From the NCBI GenBank assembly GCA_019423025.1, contig JAHZCD010000002.1, forward strand, positions 62,001-126,000: DNA of 64,000 nucleotides, given 5' to 3'. The stretch is from Haemophilus sp. Lineage in GTDB: Bacteria; Pseudomonadota; Gammaproteobacteria; Enterobacterales; Pasteurellaceae. The notes beneath the pieces are model-generated. The model was not told where the DNA came from. It saw nothing but the letters and a program-made list of their open reading frames with translations, and did no database searches. Made by a program: the position numbers and the translations under genes. The first letter of the stretch is position 1; each line of letters opens with the position of its first letter. Positions 25,001 to 31,905 of the stretch are shown one piece after another.

Positions 25001-25144
25001 GTGGCAGGTTTGGCAATCGGTACATTGTTTACCTTGTTCGTGTTGCCAGTGATTTATTCTTACATTGCAAGCGAACACAAACCGTTACCAGTGTTTGATG
25101 AAAATGTAAAACCAATTGGAGGTCACATTAACGAACAACATTAA
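22040..25144 (+). CDS. acrB: RND multidrug efflux transporter AcrB
   Basis: Proton-driven inner-membrane pump exporting drugs, detergents or bile-like compounds through an AcrA/TolC-type tripartite channel. The 1034 residues match the family length and begin with the typical MRFTDIFIRRPVLAVSISLLIIILG. Family hallmarks include the GLVVDDAIVVLENVDRH segment in TM4, which carries the paired aspartates of the proton relay, and two large periplasmic loops. The repeat in the second half contains SQVGLITLVGLITKHGILMCEVAKEEQ. It is the last gene of acrRAB, followed by two tandem terminators. Substrates cannot be inferred from sequence. Confidence 0.95.
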   Translation: MRFTDIFIRRPVLAVSISLLIIILGLQAISKLAVREYPKMTTTVITVTTAYPGADANLIQAFVTSKIEEAVAQADNVDYMSSSSSPSTSTVTVKMKLNTDPNAALADVLAKVNSVRSELPSGIEDPTVSSSTGGSGIMYISFRSDKLDASQVTDYIQRVVKPQFFTVEGVASVQIFGASEYALRIWLDPEKMAAQNLSATKVMSALSANNVQTAAGNDNGYFVTYKNKVETTTKSVEELGNLIVESSGDKLVRLRDIADIELNKSSDSSRAVANGADSVVLAINPTSSANPLTVAAKVRPLYDSIKNNLPDAIQSDILYDRTIAINNSINEVIKTIVEATLIVLVVITMFIGSFRSILIPIITIPISLIGVIMLLQTLDFSINLMTLLALVLAIGLVVDDAIVVLENVDRHIKLGETPFRAAIIGTREIAVPVISMTIALIAVYSPMALMGGITGTLFKEFALTLAGAVFISGIVALTLSPMMTSKLLKSNAEPSKLEQRVEHTLSKVNAAYAYVLDLVMVNRKCMLMFAAIIFATLPVLFKSLSSELTPAEDKGAFLAIGSAPSNVNVDYVQNAMTPYQEILTNTPEVQFAMTISGAPSSNQSLNVVTLKDWKERSKSQTAIMNELNEKAKSIPEVSVQGFSFPEIDTGEQGPPIGFVISTSQDYGDLANVAGKFLEDMQKSSKFVYTNLDLKFDTAQMRIKIDREKAGTYGITMQQISRTLGSFLSAATIERVDIDGRAYKIISQVKRDNRLSPESFNKYYITAANGTSVPLSSLVTATLEPQPSSLPRFSQLNSAVISAVPMPGTSIGDAVQWLQDNAKNTLPQGYNYDFKGEARQLVQEGNALAVTFLLAVVIIFLVLAIQFESIRDPIVIMISVPLAVSGALLALNAFGFIGIAGTTLNIYSQVGLITLVGLITKHGILMCEVAKEEQLNHGKTRVEAITEAAKVRLRPILMTTAAMVAGLVPLLYATGAGAVSRFSMGIVIVAGLAIGTLFTLFVLPVIYSYIASEHKPLPVFDENVKPIGGHINEQH

Positions 25145-25165
25145 TTGAAAATACTATAAAAAAAC

Positions 25166-25202
25166 AAACCGCACGTTGATTTTTCAAGTGCGGTTTTCTT
25201 TT
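25166..25202 (+). terminator. Uptake-sequence-like terminator after acrB
   Basis: AAACCGCAC (25166-25174) and GTGCGGTTT (25188-25196) pair, with an additional inner TTGA/TCAA pairing, followed by TCTTTT. Only the right arm has a complete uptake sequence. Confidence 0.8.
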
Positions 25203-25210
25203 AGATATTA

Positions 25211-25237
25211 AAAAAGCGAACATAATGTTCGCTTTTT
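25211..25237. terminator. Second, bidirectional terminator between acrB and the M48 protease gene
   Basis: AAAAAGCGAACAT (25211-25223) and ATGTTCGCTTTTT (25225-25237) form a nearly perfect palindrome with A and T runs on the two sides, suitable for the convergent genes. Confidence 0.88.
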
Positions 25238-25274
25238 ATTTATGAAAGTGCGGTCAATTTTTTGACTGTTTTAT

Positions 25275-26054
25275 TTAGCCATTTTTATTTTTAGCGGCTT
25301 TATAAAGTTCCATCGCTTCGGGTAATAAGCGTTTCAAGTTTTCTTCACGAGAAGCATCGCTTGGGTGAGTTGAAGCTAATACGTCAAGAACGCCTTGAGA
25401 ACCACCAGAGGCTTTAGCCATTTTTTGCCATAAACCAGGCGCGACTTGTGGATTGTAACCTGAGCGAGCCATTAACATGAGGCCCACTTCATCGGCTTCA
25501 GTTTCAGCGCTACGAGAGTAAGGCTTATCTAAAGCAAAGTCTTTAGTCAGTGTGACTAAATCAGTCACGTCGGCTCCAACGACAACAGACAGAGCTGTTC
25601 CACCAATAGCGCCAGCAATCGCACTCATGGTGCCGAAGTTGGCTTTGGCTTTACCGTGCTCTTTTAAGGCGTGAGCCATTTCATGACCCATTACAACCGC
25701 GATTTCATTATCGTTTAGTTGTAAAGTATCCACTAATCCTGTGTAGAAAGCCATTTTTCCGCCTGGCATAGCCCAAGCATTGAGCTCTTTAGATTTAATG
25801 ACATTGATTTGCCAATTAAACTTTAAGCCAGTTTCATTCGCTTGGTTTGCATAAGGCACCATTTTGTTAAAGACATGATGAATACGTCTTGCGGTATTTG
25901 ATGTGGTATCAATCGCACCTTGTGAGCGAATTTTCCCCATTTCTTGTGTGTAGCTACTTGCTGCTTCTTGATTGATTGAGGCAGAATCCGCACAAGACGT
26001 GATAACCGCCCCTGCTAATACAGCAAAAGCAAAACTTTTGAGTTGTTTTTTCAT
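25275..26054 (-). CDS. M48-family metalloprotease lipoprotein (LoiP/YggG-like)
   Basis: Predicted zinc-dependent periplasmic protease, anchored as a lipoprotein. The 259-residue product has a lipoprotein signal with lipobox ITSC and Cys21. The zinc-binding HEMAH is at residues 124-128 (His124, Glu125, His128), and a downstream glutamate in SAETEADEVGL (near 187) is the usual third ligand. LNAWAMPGGKMAFYTGL and YSRSAETEADEVGLMLM are family segments. From memory it resembles E. coli LoiP or YcaL, which act in outer-membrane quality control; I cannot separate the two. It is divergent from mtr and shares a terminator region with acrB. Confidence 0.87.
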   Translation of the reverse strand: MKKQLKSFAFAVLAGAVITSCADSASINQEAASSYTQEMGKIRSQGAIDTTSNTARRIHHVFNKMVPYANQANETGLKFNWQINVIKSKELNAWAMPGGKMAFYTGLVDTLQLNDNEIAVVMGHEMAHALKEHGKAKANFGTMSAIAGAIGGTALSVVVGADVTDLVTLTKDFALDKPYSRSAETEADEVGLMLMARSGYNPQVAPGLWQKMAKASGGSQGVLDVLASTHPSDASREENLKRLLPEAMELYKAAKNKNG

Positions 26055-26118
26055 AAATTATCCTTTTGTTGAGATGGCTGATTATATGAATTTATTGCGT
26101 TTTGTCGATACAAAAAGA

Positions 26119-26146
26119 TTGTCTTTTAAATTTGCACTACTATAAT
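26119..26146 (+). promoter_or_regulatory. mtr promoter
   Basis: TTGTCT (26119-26124) and a consensus TATAAT (26141-26146), 16 bases apart, lie 30 bases before the mtr start codon. The -10 is embedded in the palindrome at 26128-26157. Confidence 0.65.
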
Positions 26147-26157
26147 AGTGCAAATTT
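26128..26157 (+). promoter_or_regulatory. TrpR-like palindromic operator overlapping the mtr -10
   Basis: Perfect 12-base arms, AAATTTGCACTA (26128-26139) and TAGTGCAAATTT (26146-26157), flank a 6-base spacer that holds most of the -10. The inner ACTA-N6-TAGT arrangement is the same as in the E. coli trp operator. Because E. coli mtr is repressed by TrpR, the likely ligand is tryptophan-bound TrpR; this assignment is inferred. Confidence 0.65.
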
Positions 26158-26175
26158 TTATTTTAGGACTTAACG

Positions 26176-27432
26176 ATGACAATAAAAAAATCTCCTTCTT
26201 TATTAGGCGGCGCCATGATTATTGCGGGTACCGCGATTGGTGCAGGTATGCTCGCTAATCCAACTTCGACGGCGGGCGTATGGTTTATCGGCTCTATTCT
26301 GGCTTTGGTTTACACCTGGTTTTGTATGACCACATCAGGTTTGATGATCTTAGAAGCCAACTTACATTATCCTACCGGCTCAAGCTTTGACACCATCGTG
26401 AAAGATTTGTTAGGAAAAGGTTGGAATATTATCAATGGTCTTTCCGTTGCTTTCGTGTTGTATATTTTAACTTATGCTTATATCACCTCTGGTGGTGGTA
26501 TTACACAAAACTTGCTCAATCAAGCCTTGGGTTCCGCTGAAAGTGCGGTCGATATTGGACGTACTTCTGGTTCCTTGATTTTCTGTTTTATTCTTGCAGC
26601 TTTCGTCTGGCTTTCTACTAAAGCGGTGGACCGTTTCACAACCATTTTGATCGTTGGAATGGTGGTGGCTTTCTTCCTTTCTACCGCAGGCTTATTGAGC
26701 TCTGTAAAAACAGAGGTGTTATTTAATACCATTGCGGATGGTGAACAAAGCTATTTGCCTTATTTATTGACCGCACTTCCAGTTTGCTTAGTGTCTTTTG
26801 GTTTCCACGGAAATGTACCGAGCCTCGTCAAATATTACGATCGTGACGGGCGTCGAGTGATGAAATCGATCTTTATTGGTACAGGTTTAGCCTTAGTGAT
26901 TTACATTTTATGGCAGCTTGCGGTGCAAGGTAATTTACCGCGTACCGAGTTTGCTCCGGTGATTGCAAAAGGTGGCGATGTATCAGCATTATTAGAAGCG
27001 TTACACAAATACATTGAAGTAGAATACATTGCCGTTGTGTTGAATTTCTTTGCTTATATGGCTATTGCAACCTCATTCTTAGGAGTGACTTTAGGGTTAT
27101 TCGACTACATTGCCGATTTATTTAAATTTGATGACAGCTTATTAGGCAGAACAAAAACCACATTGGTGACATTTTTACCACCGCTATTGTTAAGCTTACA
27201 ATTCCCTTATGGCTTCGTGATTGCCATTGGTTATGCGGGATTAGCCGCAACCATTTGGGCTGCAATCGTGCCTGCACTGCTTGCTAAAGCAAGTCGCCAA
27301 AAATTTCCAAATGCGACTTATAAAGTGTATGGCGGTAATTTTATGATTGGCTTTGTGATCTTATTCGGTGTGTTAAATATTGTGGCACAAGTAGGCGCAA
27401 ACTTAGGATGGTTTGCAAGTTTCGCAGGATAA
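26176..27432 (+). CDS. mtr: Tryptophan-specific permease Mtr (aromatic amino acid permease family)
   Basis: Proton-coupled importer of tryptophan in the inner membrane. The 418-residue protein has about eleven membrane segments. It begins with SPSLLGGAMIIAGTAIGAGMLANP and then contains CMTTSGLMILEANLHYPTGS, GKGWNIINGLSVAFVLYILTYAYI and SFLGVTLGLFDYIADLFKFDDS, which match E. coli Mtr more closely than TyrP, as I recall them. The C-terminal YAGLAATIWAAIVPALLAKASR is also typical of Mtr. The upstream TrpR-like palindrome supports a tryptophan rather than tyrosine role. The gene ends at an intrinsic terminator 22 bases downstream. Confidence 0.88.
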   Translation: MTIKKSPSLLGGAMIIAGTAIGAGMLANPTSTAGVWFIGSILALVYTWFCMTTSGLMILEANLHYPTGSSFDTIVKDLLGKGWNIINGLSVAFVLYILTYAYITSGGGITQNLLNQALGSAESAVDIGRTSGSLIFCFILAAFVWLSTKAVDRFTTILIVGMVVAFFLSTAGLLSSVKTEVLFNTIADGEQSYLPYLLTALPVCLVSFGFHGNVPSLVKYYDRDGRRVMKSIFIGTGLALVIYILWQLAVQGNLPRTEFAPVIAKGGDVSALLEALHKYIEVEYIAVVLNFFAYMAIATSFLGVTLGLFDYIADLFKFDDSLLGRTKTTLVTFLPPLLLSLQFPYGFVIAIGYAGLAATIWAAIVPALLAKASRQKFPNATYKVYGGNFMIGFVILFGVLNIVAQVGANLGWFASFAG

Positions 27433-27453
27433 GTTTTCACATTAATATAGTAG

Positions 27454-27480
27454 GGGCGTATCAAATACGCCCTTTTTAAT
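27454..27480 (+). terminator. Intrinsic terminator after mtr
   Basis: GGGCGTAT (27454-27461) and ATACGCCC (27465-27472) with a 3-base loop are followed by TTTTTAATTTT. Confidence 0.92.
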
Positions 27481-27497
27481 TTTGCATAGGAAACAAA

Positions 27498-28271
27498 ATG
27501 AATAACAAAACGAGTGTTTACGATAAAGAAAACTTCTTTGCGCTTTATCAAAAACTTCGATCTAATCCCATCAGTCTCAATGAAATAGTGGAAAAGCCTA
27601 CTATGCTTTGCCTCTTACCCGATTTACAAGGGAAAAAATTACTCGATCTAGGCTGTGGAACGGGCGGACATTTGCAACTCTATCTAGAACGCGATGCGGC
27701 CAGTGTAGTGGGAACCGATCTTTCTGCTAAGATGCTTGAGCAAGCCAAAAAAGAGCTAAAAAAGTGCGGTCAGTTTTTAGGTCGTTTTTCGTTATATCAG
27801 CTACCGATGGAAAATTTGTCAGAATTGCCAGAACGTGATTTTGATGTCATTACCAGCTCTTTTGCTTTTCATTATATTGAAGATTTTCCTGCTTTATTAG
27901 TTTCCATTGCCAACAAACTTAAGCCTAATGGTACATTAGTTTTTTCCCAAGAGCATCCGATTACAACTTGCCATAAAGAAGGGGAGCGCTGGGAAAAAAA
28001 TGAGAAAAAGCAACAAGTCGCTTATCGTTTAAATCATTACCGTGATGAAGGATTGAGAGAGCGAAATTGGTTTCAACAACCTTTTAAAACCTATCACCGC
28101 ACGACGGCAACGATTATTAATGATTTAATTGCTGCAGGTTTTCAAATTGAACAAATGGCTGAACCTATGTTAGCCGAGCAGCCACAATGGCATGATGAAT
28201 TTAAAGATTTGCGGCATCGTCCCCCTTTATTGTTTATTAAAGCAAGAAAAGTAATAAATTTGACAAAATAA
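27498..28271 (+). CDS. Class I SAM-dependent methyltransferase, substrate unknown
   Basis: A 257-residue product with a Methyltransf_11-type core. LLDLGCGTGGHLQLYL (about 48-63) is the S-adenosylmethionine-binding glycine loop, VVGTDLSAKMLEQAKKEL holds the acidic residue that contacts the ribose, FDVITSSFAFHYIEDFPALL is motif II/post-II, and KLKPNGTLVFSQEHP is motif III. The remaining C-terminal part (about 160-257) with YHRTTATIINDLIAAGFQIEQM is common in small-molecule methyltransferases. An AGGAAA site precedes the ATG. It has no obvious operon partner, and the substrate cannot be told from sequence. Confidence 0.8.
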   Translation: MNNKTSVYDKENFFALYQKLRSNPISLNEIVEKPTMLCLLPDLQGKKLLDLGCGTGGHLQLYLERDAASVVGTDLSAKMLEQAKKELKKCGQFLGRFSLYQLPMENLSELPERDFDVITSSFAFHYIEDFPALLVSIANKLKPNGTLVFSQEHPITTCHKEGERWEKNEKKQQVAYRLNHYRDEGLRERNWFQQPFKTYHRTTATIINDLIAAGFQIEQMAEPMLAEQPQWHDEFKDLRHRPPLLFIKARKVINLTK

Positions 28272-28293
28272 ACTGGTTTTTGACTGCACTTTA

Positions 28294-28302
28294 TGGTATA
28301 AA
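28294..28302 (+). promoter_or_regulatory. rpsB promoter, extended -10 with GC-rich discriminator
   Basis: TGGTATAAA is an extended -10 (TGn plus TATAAA at 28297-28302) followed by the GC-rich discriminator TCGCACCG that is typical of stringently controlled ribosomal promoters. Transcription should begin near 28308-28310. No convincing -35 is visible. Confidence 0.55.
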
Positions 28303-28308
28303 TCGCAC

Positions 28309-28340
28309 CGCTGTTTTTGGGTTTCAAAAGCAGCGTTTTT
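28309..28340 (+). terminator. Hairpin with T-run at the expected rpsB transcription start
   Basis: CGCTGTTTTT (28309-28318) and AAAAGCAGCG (28326-28335) pair, with a G-T wobble, followed by TTTTT. It would terminate read-through from the upstream methyltransferase gene. It also coincides with the predicted +1 of rpsB, so it may instead fold at the 5' end of the rpsB mRNA. Confidence 0.65.
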
Positions 28341-28356
28341 AATTATTAATAACACA

Positions 28357-28423
28357 CACATATCATTAAGGCTTAATCGGGGTGCCAAACGGTCGATTAG
28401 CTGATATGTGGAGGCTCAACCCC
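28357..28423 (+). promoter_or_regulatory. Structured rpsB 5' leader, candidate S2 autoregulatory element
   Basis: Outer stem CACATATCA (28357-28365) / TGATATGTG (28402-28410), inner stem TAATCG (28374-28379) / CGATTA (28394-28399), and a possible pseudoknot between GGGGT (28379-28383) and ACCCC (28419-28423) just upstream of the ribosome binding site. In E. coli, ribosomal protein S2 represses rpsB-tsf through its leader; the same role here is inferred. Confidence 0.7.
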
Positions 28424-28440
28424 AACAAAAGGAAAATATT

Positions 28441-29163
28441 ATGGCACAAGTTTCAATGCGCGACATGATCAACGCGGGCGTACACTTCGGACACCAAACT
28501 CGTTACTGGAATCCACAAATGAAACCTTTCATTTTTGGTGCTCGTAACGGTGTTCATATCATCAACTTAGAAAAAACTTTACCTTTATTCAACGAAGCTT
28601 TAGCGGAATTAACCCGTATTGCTAGCAACAACGGTAAAGTATTATTCGTTGGTACTAAACGCGCGGCTCAAGAAGCAGTACAAGCTGCAGCATTAGACTG
28701 TCAACAATATTACGTAAACCACCGTTGGTTAGGTGGTATGTTGACTAACTGGAAAACCGTTCGTCAATCAATTAAACGTTTAAAAGATTTAGAAACTCAA
28801 TCTCAAGACGGTACTTTTGACAAATTAACCAAAAAAGAAGCGTTAATGCGTACCCGTGAGATGGAAAAACTTGAATTAAGCCTTGGTGGTATCAAAGATA
28901 TGGGTGGCTTACCAGATGCGTTATTCGTTATCGGTGCAGACCACGAACATATCGCGGTTAAAGAAGCAAACAACCTAGGTATTCCTGTATTTGCTATCGT
29001 TGATACTAACTCAACTCCAGCTGGCGTAGATTTCGTTATCCCAGGTAACGATGATGCGACTCGTGCTATCCAACTTTACGTTTCTGCAGCTGCAGCAGCG
29101 GTTAAAGAAGGTCGTGGTAACGAAGCTCAAGTTGCTGAAGAATTAGCAGCTGACGCAGAATAA
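28441..29163 (+). CDS. rpsB: 30S ribosomal protein S2
   Basis: Component of the small ribosomal subunit, near the mRNA exit. The 240-residue product starts MAQVSMRDMINAGVHFGHQTRYWNPQMKPFIFGARNGVHIINLEKT, the canonical S2 N-terminus, and continues with NHRWLGGMLTNWKT and GIPVFAIVDTNSTPAGVDFVIPGNDDATRAI. An upstream in-frame start at 28408 exists but lies within the leader structure; the ATG at 28441 follows AAAGGAAAAT. It is followed by tsf after a terminator-like hairpin. Confidence 0.98.
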   Translation: MAQVSMRDMINAGVHFGHQTRYWNPQMKPFIFGARNGVHIINLEKTLPLFNEALAELTRIASNNGKVLFVGTKRAAQEAVQAAALDCQQYYVNHRWLGGMLTNWKTVRQSIKRLKDLETQSQDGTFDKLTKKEALMRTREMEKLELSLGGIKDMGGLPDALFVIGADHEHIAVKEANNLGIPVFAIVDTNSTPAGVDFVIPGNDDATRAIQLYVSAAAAAVKEGRGNEAQVAEELAADAE

Positions 29164-29214
29164 TTTAAGTTTTGCAATAAGGCGAAGCCCTTAATAATCA
29201 AACGATTAATTGGC

Positions 29215-29245
29215 ATAGGGGCTAAAATTTAGCCCCTATATTTTT
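29215..29245 (+). terminator. Strong terminator-like hairpin between rpsB and tsf
   Basis: Twelve-base arms ATAGGGGCTAAA (29215-29226) and TTTAGCCCCTAT (29228-29239) are followed by ATTTTT. This is a strong intrinsic terminator structure, or an attenuator that lowers tsf relative to rpsB. Confidence 0.85.
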
Positions 29246-29296
29246 ATCTAAAAGTGCGGTCAAAATAAATCGCATTTTCGACAGAGGATTTTTAAA

Positions 29297-30148
29297 ATGG
29301 CTGAAATCACAGCATCATTAGTAAAAGAACTTCGTGAACGTACCGGTGCCGGTATGATGGAATGTAAAAAAGCATTAGTTGAAGCAAACGGTGATATCGA
29401 GTTAGCAATCGACAATATGCGTAAATCTGGTCAAGCTAAAGCAGCTAAAAAAGCAGGCCGTGTTGCAGCTGAAGGTGTTATCCTTGCTCGTGTAGAAAAT
29501 GGTTTCGGTGTATTAGTTGAAATGAACTGTGAAACTGACTTCGTAGCAAAAGATGCTGGCTTCTTAGGTTTAGCAAACGAAGTCGCTGATTTCGCAGCAG
29601 CACACAAAGGTACCACTATCGAAGCATTACAAGCACAATTTGAAGAAAAACGTGCTGCATTAGTGGCTAAAATCGGTGAGAACATGAACATCCGTCGTGT
29701 TGCTTACTTAGAGGGTCAAGTTATTGCTCAATACTTACACGGTGCGAAAATCGGTGTGTTAGTTGCGGGTGAAGGTTCAGCTGATGAACTTAAAAAAGTG
29801 GCAATGCATGTAGCGGCATCTAAACCAGAATTCGTGAACCCAGAAGATGTACCTGCAGAAGTAGTTGAACACGAGCGTCAAATCCAAATTGATATCGCAG
29901 TTAACTCTGGCAAACCAAAAGAAATTGCAGAGAAAATGGTTGAAGGCCGTATGAAGAAATTCACTGGTGAAGTTTCATTAACAGGTCAAGCATTCGTCAT
30001 GGATCCTTCTGTATCTGTAGGCGACTTCTTAAAATCAGTAAATACTTCAGTGTCTAACTTCATCCGTTTAGAAGTAGGTGAAGGTATCGAGAAAAAAGAA
30101 GAAGATTTCGCAGCTGAAGTTGCAAAAATCACTGGCGGTAACGCTTAA
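29297..30148 (+). CDS. tsf: Translation elongation factor Ts
   Basis: Nucleotide exchange factor that regenerates EF-Tu-GTP. The 283-residue product starts with MAEITASLVKELRERTGAGMMECKKALVEANGDIE, the UBA-like N-terminal domain with the conserved Thr-Gly-Ala-Gly-Met-Met-Glu-Cys-Lys motif, and has the core with VEMNCETDFVAKD and the coiled-coil region. GAGGA precedes the ATG. It follows rpsB by 133 bases, with a terminator and an uptake sequence (about 29251) in between, so a dedicated promoter or partial read-through must supply transcripts. Confidence 0.98.
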   Translation: MAEITASLVKELRERTGAGMMECKKALVEANGDIELAIDNMRKSGQAKAAKKAGRVAAEGVILARVENGFGVLVEMNCETDFVAKDAGFLGLANEVADFAAAHKGTTIEALQAQFEEKRAALVAKIGENMNIRRVAYLEGQVIAQYLHGAKIGVLVAGEGSADELKKVAMHVAASKPEFVNPEDVPAEVVEHERQIQIDIAVNSGKPKEIAEKMVEGRMKKFTGEVSLTGQAFVMDPSVSVGDFLKSVNTSVSNFIRLEVGEGIEKKEEDFAAEVAKITGGNA

Positions 30149-30167
30149 TTTTCTCCATTGAGATATA

Positions 30168-30198
30168 AAAAAAGCCGATATTGAATATCGGCTTTTTT
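30168..30198. terminator. Bidirectional terminator between tsf and the phosphoethanolamine transferase gene
   Basis: GCCGATAT (30174-30181) and ATATCGGC (30185-30192) form the core stem, extended by A6 and T6 runs on the two sides. It serves the two convergent genes. Confidence 0.93.
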
Positions 30199-30220
30199 GT
30201 TGTCTGAAATTTGAGATTTT

Positions 30221-31780
30221 CTATTTCTTTGGACGAATATCGATGGCAGGGTCTGCATCTTTACGATATTTTTCTTCAATCAGTTTTTTCAGTCCATAGT
30301 CATCTTTGTCAGCTTGTTCAGAGAATAAATCTTCTTCTAATGTGAGCTTCGGATTTTTAATCCCTATCCAATTAGCGATGCCTTCTAAGAAATTCAAACC
30401 AGATTTAAAGGCTTTGTATTCTTTACGTGCCGTATCATCAGATGAAATCTTAAAGAGCGGAATATTATGATGTAATTGGCTGTGACAGTTTTGATTAAAC
30501 AAGGTTACACCATGTTTATCATCTTCTTGGTGACATAAACCATGATCGGAGAAATAAATCATTGAGAAAGTGCGGTGCGTTTTTTGCTCGTTTTCTTTGA
30601 GGGTTTCATACACTTTCTTAATAAAATCATCGGTTTTCTTAATGGATGAAATATAGCAATTCAAGTACTCGTTCTTTTTCTCAATGTCATTATCATTGAA
30701 AATTTTCGGATAATCTTCAACACGATCGCAAGCAAGAGGATGTGAACCATAAATGTGTAACACGATAAAGCGTTTACCTTGTGTTGGATCTTCTAAAACT
30801 TGGGCAAATTTAGGAATTAAATCAAAATCGCTGTAGTTTGTAGAATTAAAGCTACCGCCTTTTTTCAAAAAAATGGTTTCATCAGATTTTGATGCAAGCG
30901 AAGCAACCGGCGTGTCATATTCACCTAAGAAGCCTTGGTTAGACAGCCAGTAGGTTTTTAGACCAGCAGATTTAATGAGATCCACTAAACTTAAATCATA
31001 GTTGGGTTCCCATTTTTCTTTATCAGGTAAAGTTAACATTAAGCGCAATGAGGCGACAGTGTTGGTTCCGGCGGATGTCATGCCATCAATCAGTGTACCA
31101 TTTGCAGATGACATAAATGGTGTGTCATTGACGGGGTATCCATACGCATGCAAGTAATCTTTTCTCGCACTTTCACCCAAAATCATCACATAATCTTGGT
31201 ATTTAGAATTTTCTAATGTGGATTGTCCCCAGCTGCTTTCCTGTGACATTTTTTTCAATTTTTGCCATTCATTAACAATTTCTACACTCGAATCTATTGT
31301 TTCTTTTAATGGCGCAGCAATCGGTAAGTTGTAGCCAATCAACAGGGTAGCGAGGGCAATGAATGTTTTATTGCGATAAAATTTTACCCCAAATTTGACC
31401 GCACTTTTGTAATGTAAAAAGACTAAAACTGGAATAGCTAATGCAGCTAAATAGCTGCTTACAGGGATTTGCATGAGAAACTCTTTGGTCTCTAACATAT
31501 CTGTCGCGAGAACCGATGCAATATATTGGTAGCTTGGTGCACCAAAATTTAAGCCTGTTGGCGTATAAATTGCGTGTAAGCAAACTAAGGGTAATAAAAT
31601 AAAATAGAAAGATTTTCGGCTACTACTTAATAAAATAATGAAAATAGCCGCGAGTAAAATCAGACTAATAGATGGCTCAGGAAACATCCCTGAACCTCGT
31701 AAAATCAAATAACCCGCAGCAATGGCGCAAGCCAAAGAAAAAAGTGCGGTTAAAATTTGTGAGGTTTTTGAAATCTTCAT
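30221..31780 (-). CDS. Phosphoethanolamine transferase, sulfatase/alkaline-phosphatase superfamily
   Basis: Predicted to move phosphoethanolamine from phosphatidylethanolamine to a cell-surface glycan or lipid A. The 519-residue protein has about five N-terminal membrane segments (roughly 1-165) and a periplasmic catalytic domain. VMILGESARKDYLHAYGYPVNDTPFM contains the first metal-binding acidic residue, GTNTVASLRLML contains the likely nucleophilic threonine, and YFSDHG and HHNIPLF contain other metal ligands. The family includes EptA, OpgE and Haemophilus Lpt proteins; I cannot assign the acceptor. It sits on the opposite strand between tsf and pyrH. Uptake sequences occur at about 30567, 31397 and 31742. 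Confidence 0.85.
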   Translation of the reverse strand: MKISKTSQILTALFSLACAIAAGYLILRGSGMFPEPSISLILLAAIFIILLSSSRKSFYFILLPLVCLHAIYTPTGLNFGAPSYQYIASVLATDMLETKEFLMQIPVSSYLAALAIPVLVFLHYKSAVKFGVKFYRNKTFIALATLLIGYNLPIAAPLKETIDSSVEIVNEWQKLKKMSQESSWGQSTLENSKYQDYVMILGESARKDYLHAYGYPVNDTPFMSSANGTLIDGMTSAGTNTVASLRLMLTLPDKEKWEPNYDLSLVDLIKSAGLKTYWLSNQGFLGEYDTPVASLASKSDETIFLKKGGSFNSTNYSDFDLIPKFAQVLEDPTQGKRFIVLHIYGSHPLACDRVEDYPKIFNDNDIEKKNEYLNCYISSIKKTDDFIKKVYETLKENEQKTHRTFSMIYFSDHGLCHQEDDKHGVTLFNQNCHSQLHHNIPLFKISSDDTARKEYKAFKSGLNFLEGIANWIGIKNPKLTLEEDLFSEQADKDDYGLKKLIEEKYRKDADPAIDIRPKK

Positions 31781-31862
31781 AAAGTTTACCTATAAAATCA
31801 AAACAGCGATATTTTATCGCACTTTTCTGACTAATTTCCATTTTTAACTTTTTCGCTCTTTT

Positions 31863-31871
31863 GCTAGAATA
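31863..31871 (+). promoter_or_regulatory. pyrH promoter candidate, extended -10
   Basis: TGCTAGAAT is an extended -10 element 34 bases upstream of the pyrH start codon. No clear -35 is seen. This supplies pyrH independently of rpsB-tsf. Confidence 0.5.
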
Positions 31872-31905
31872 AGCCAAATTTTGTAACCGACAAAGGAAAA
31901 GACAA

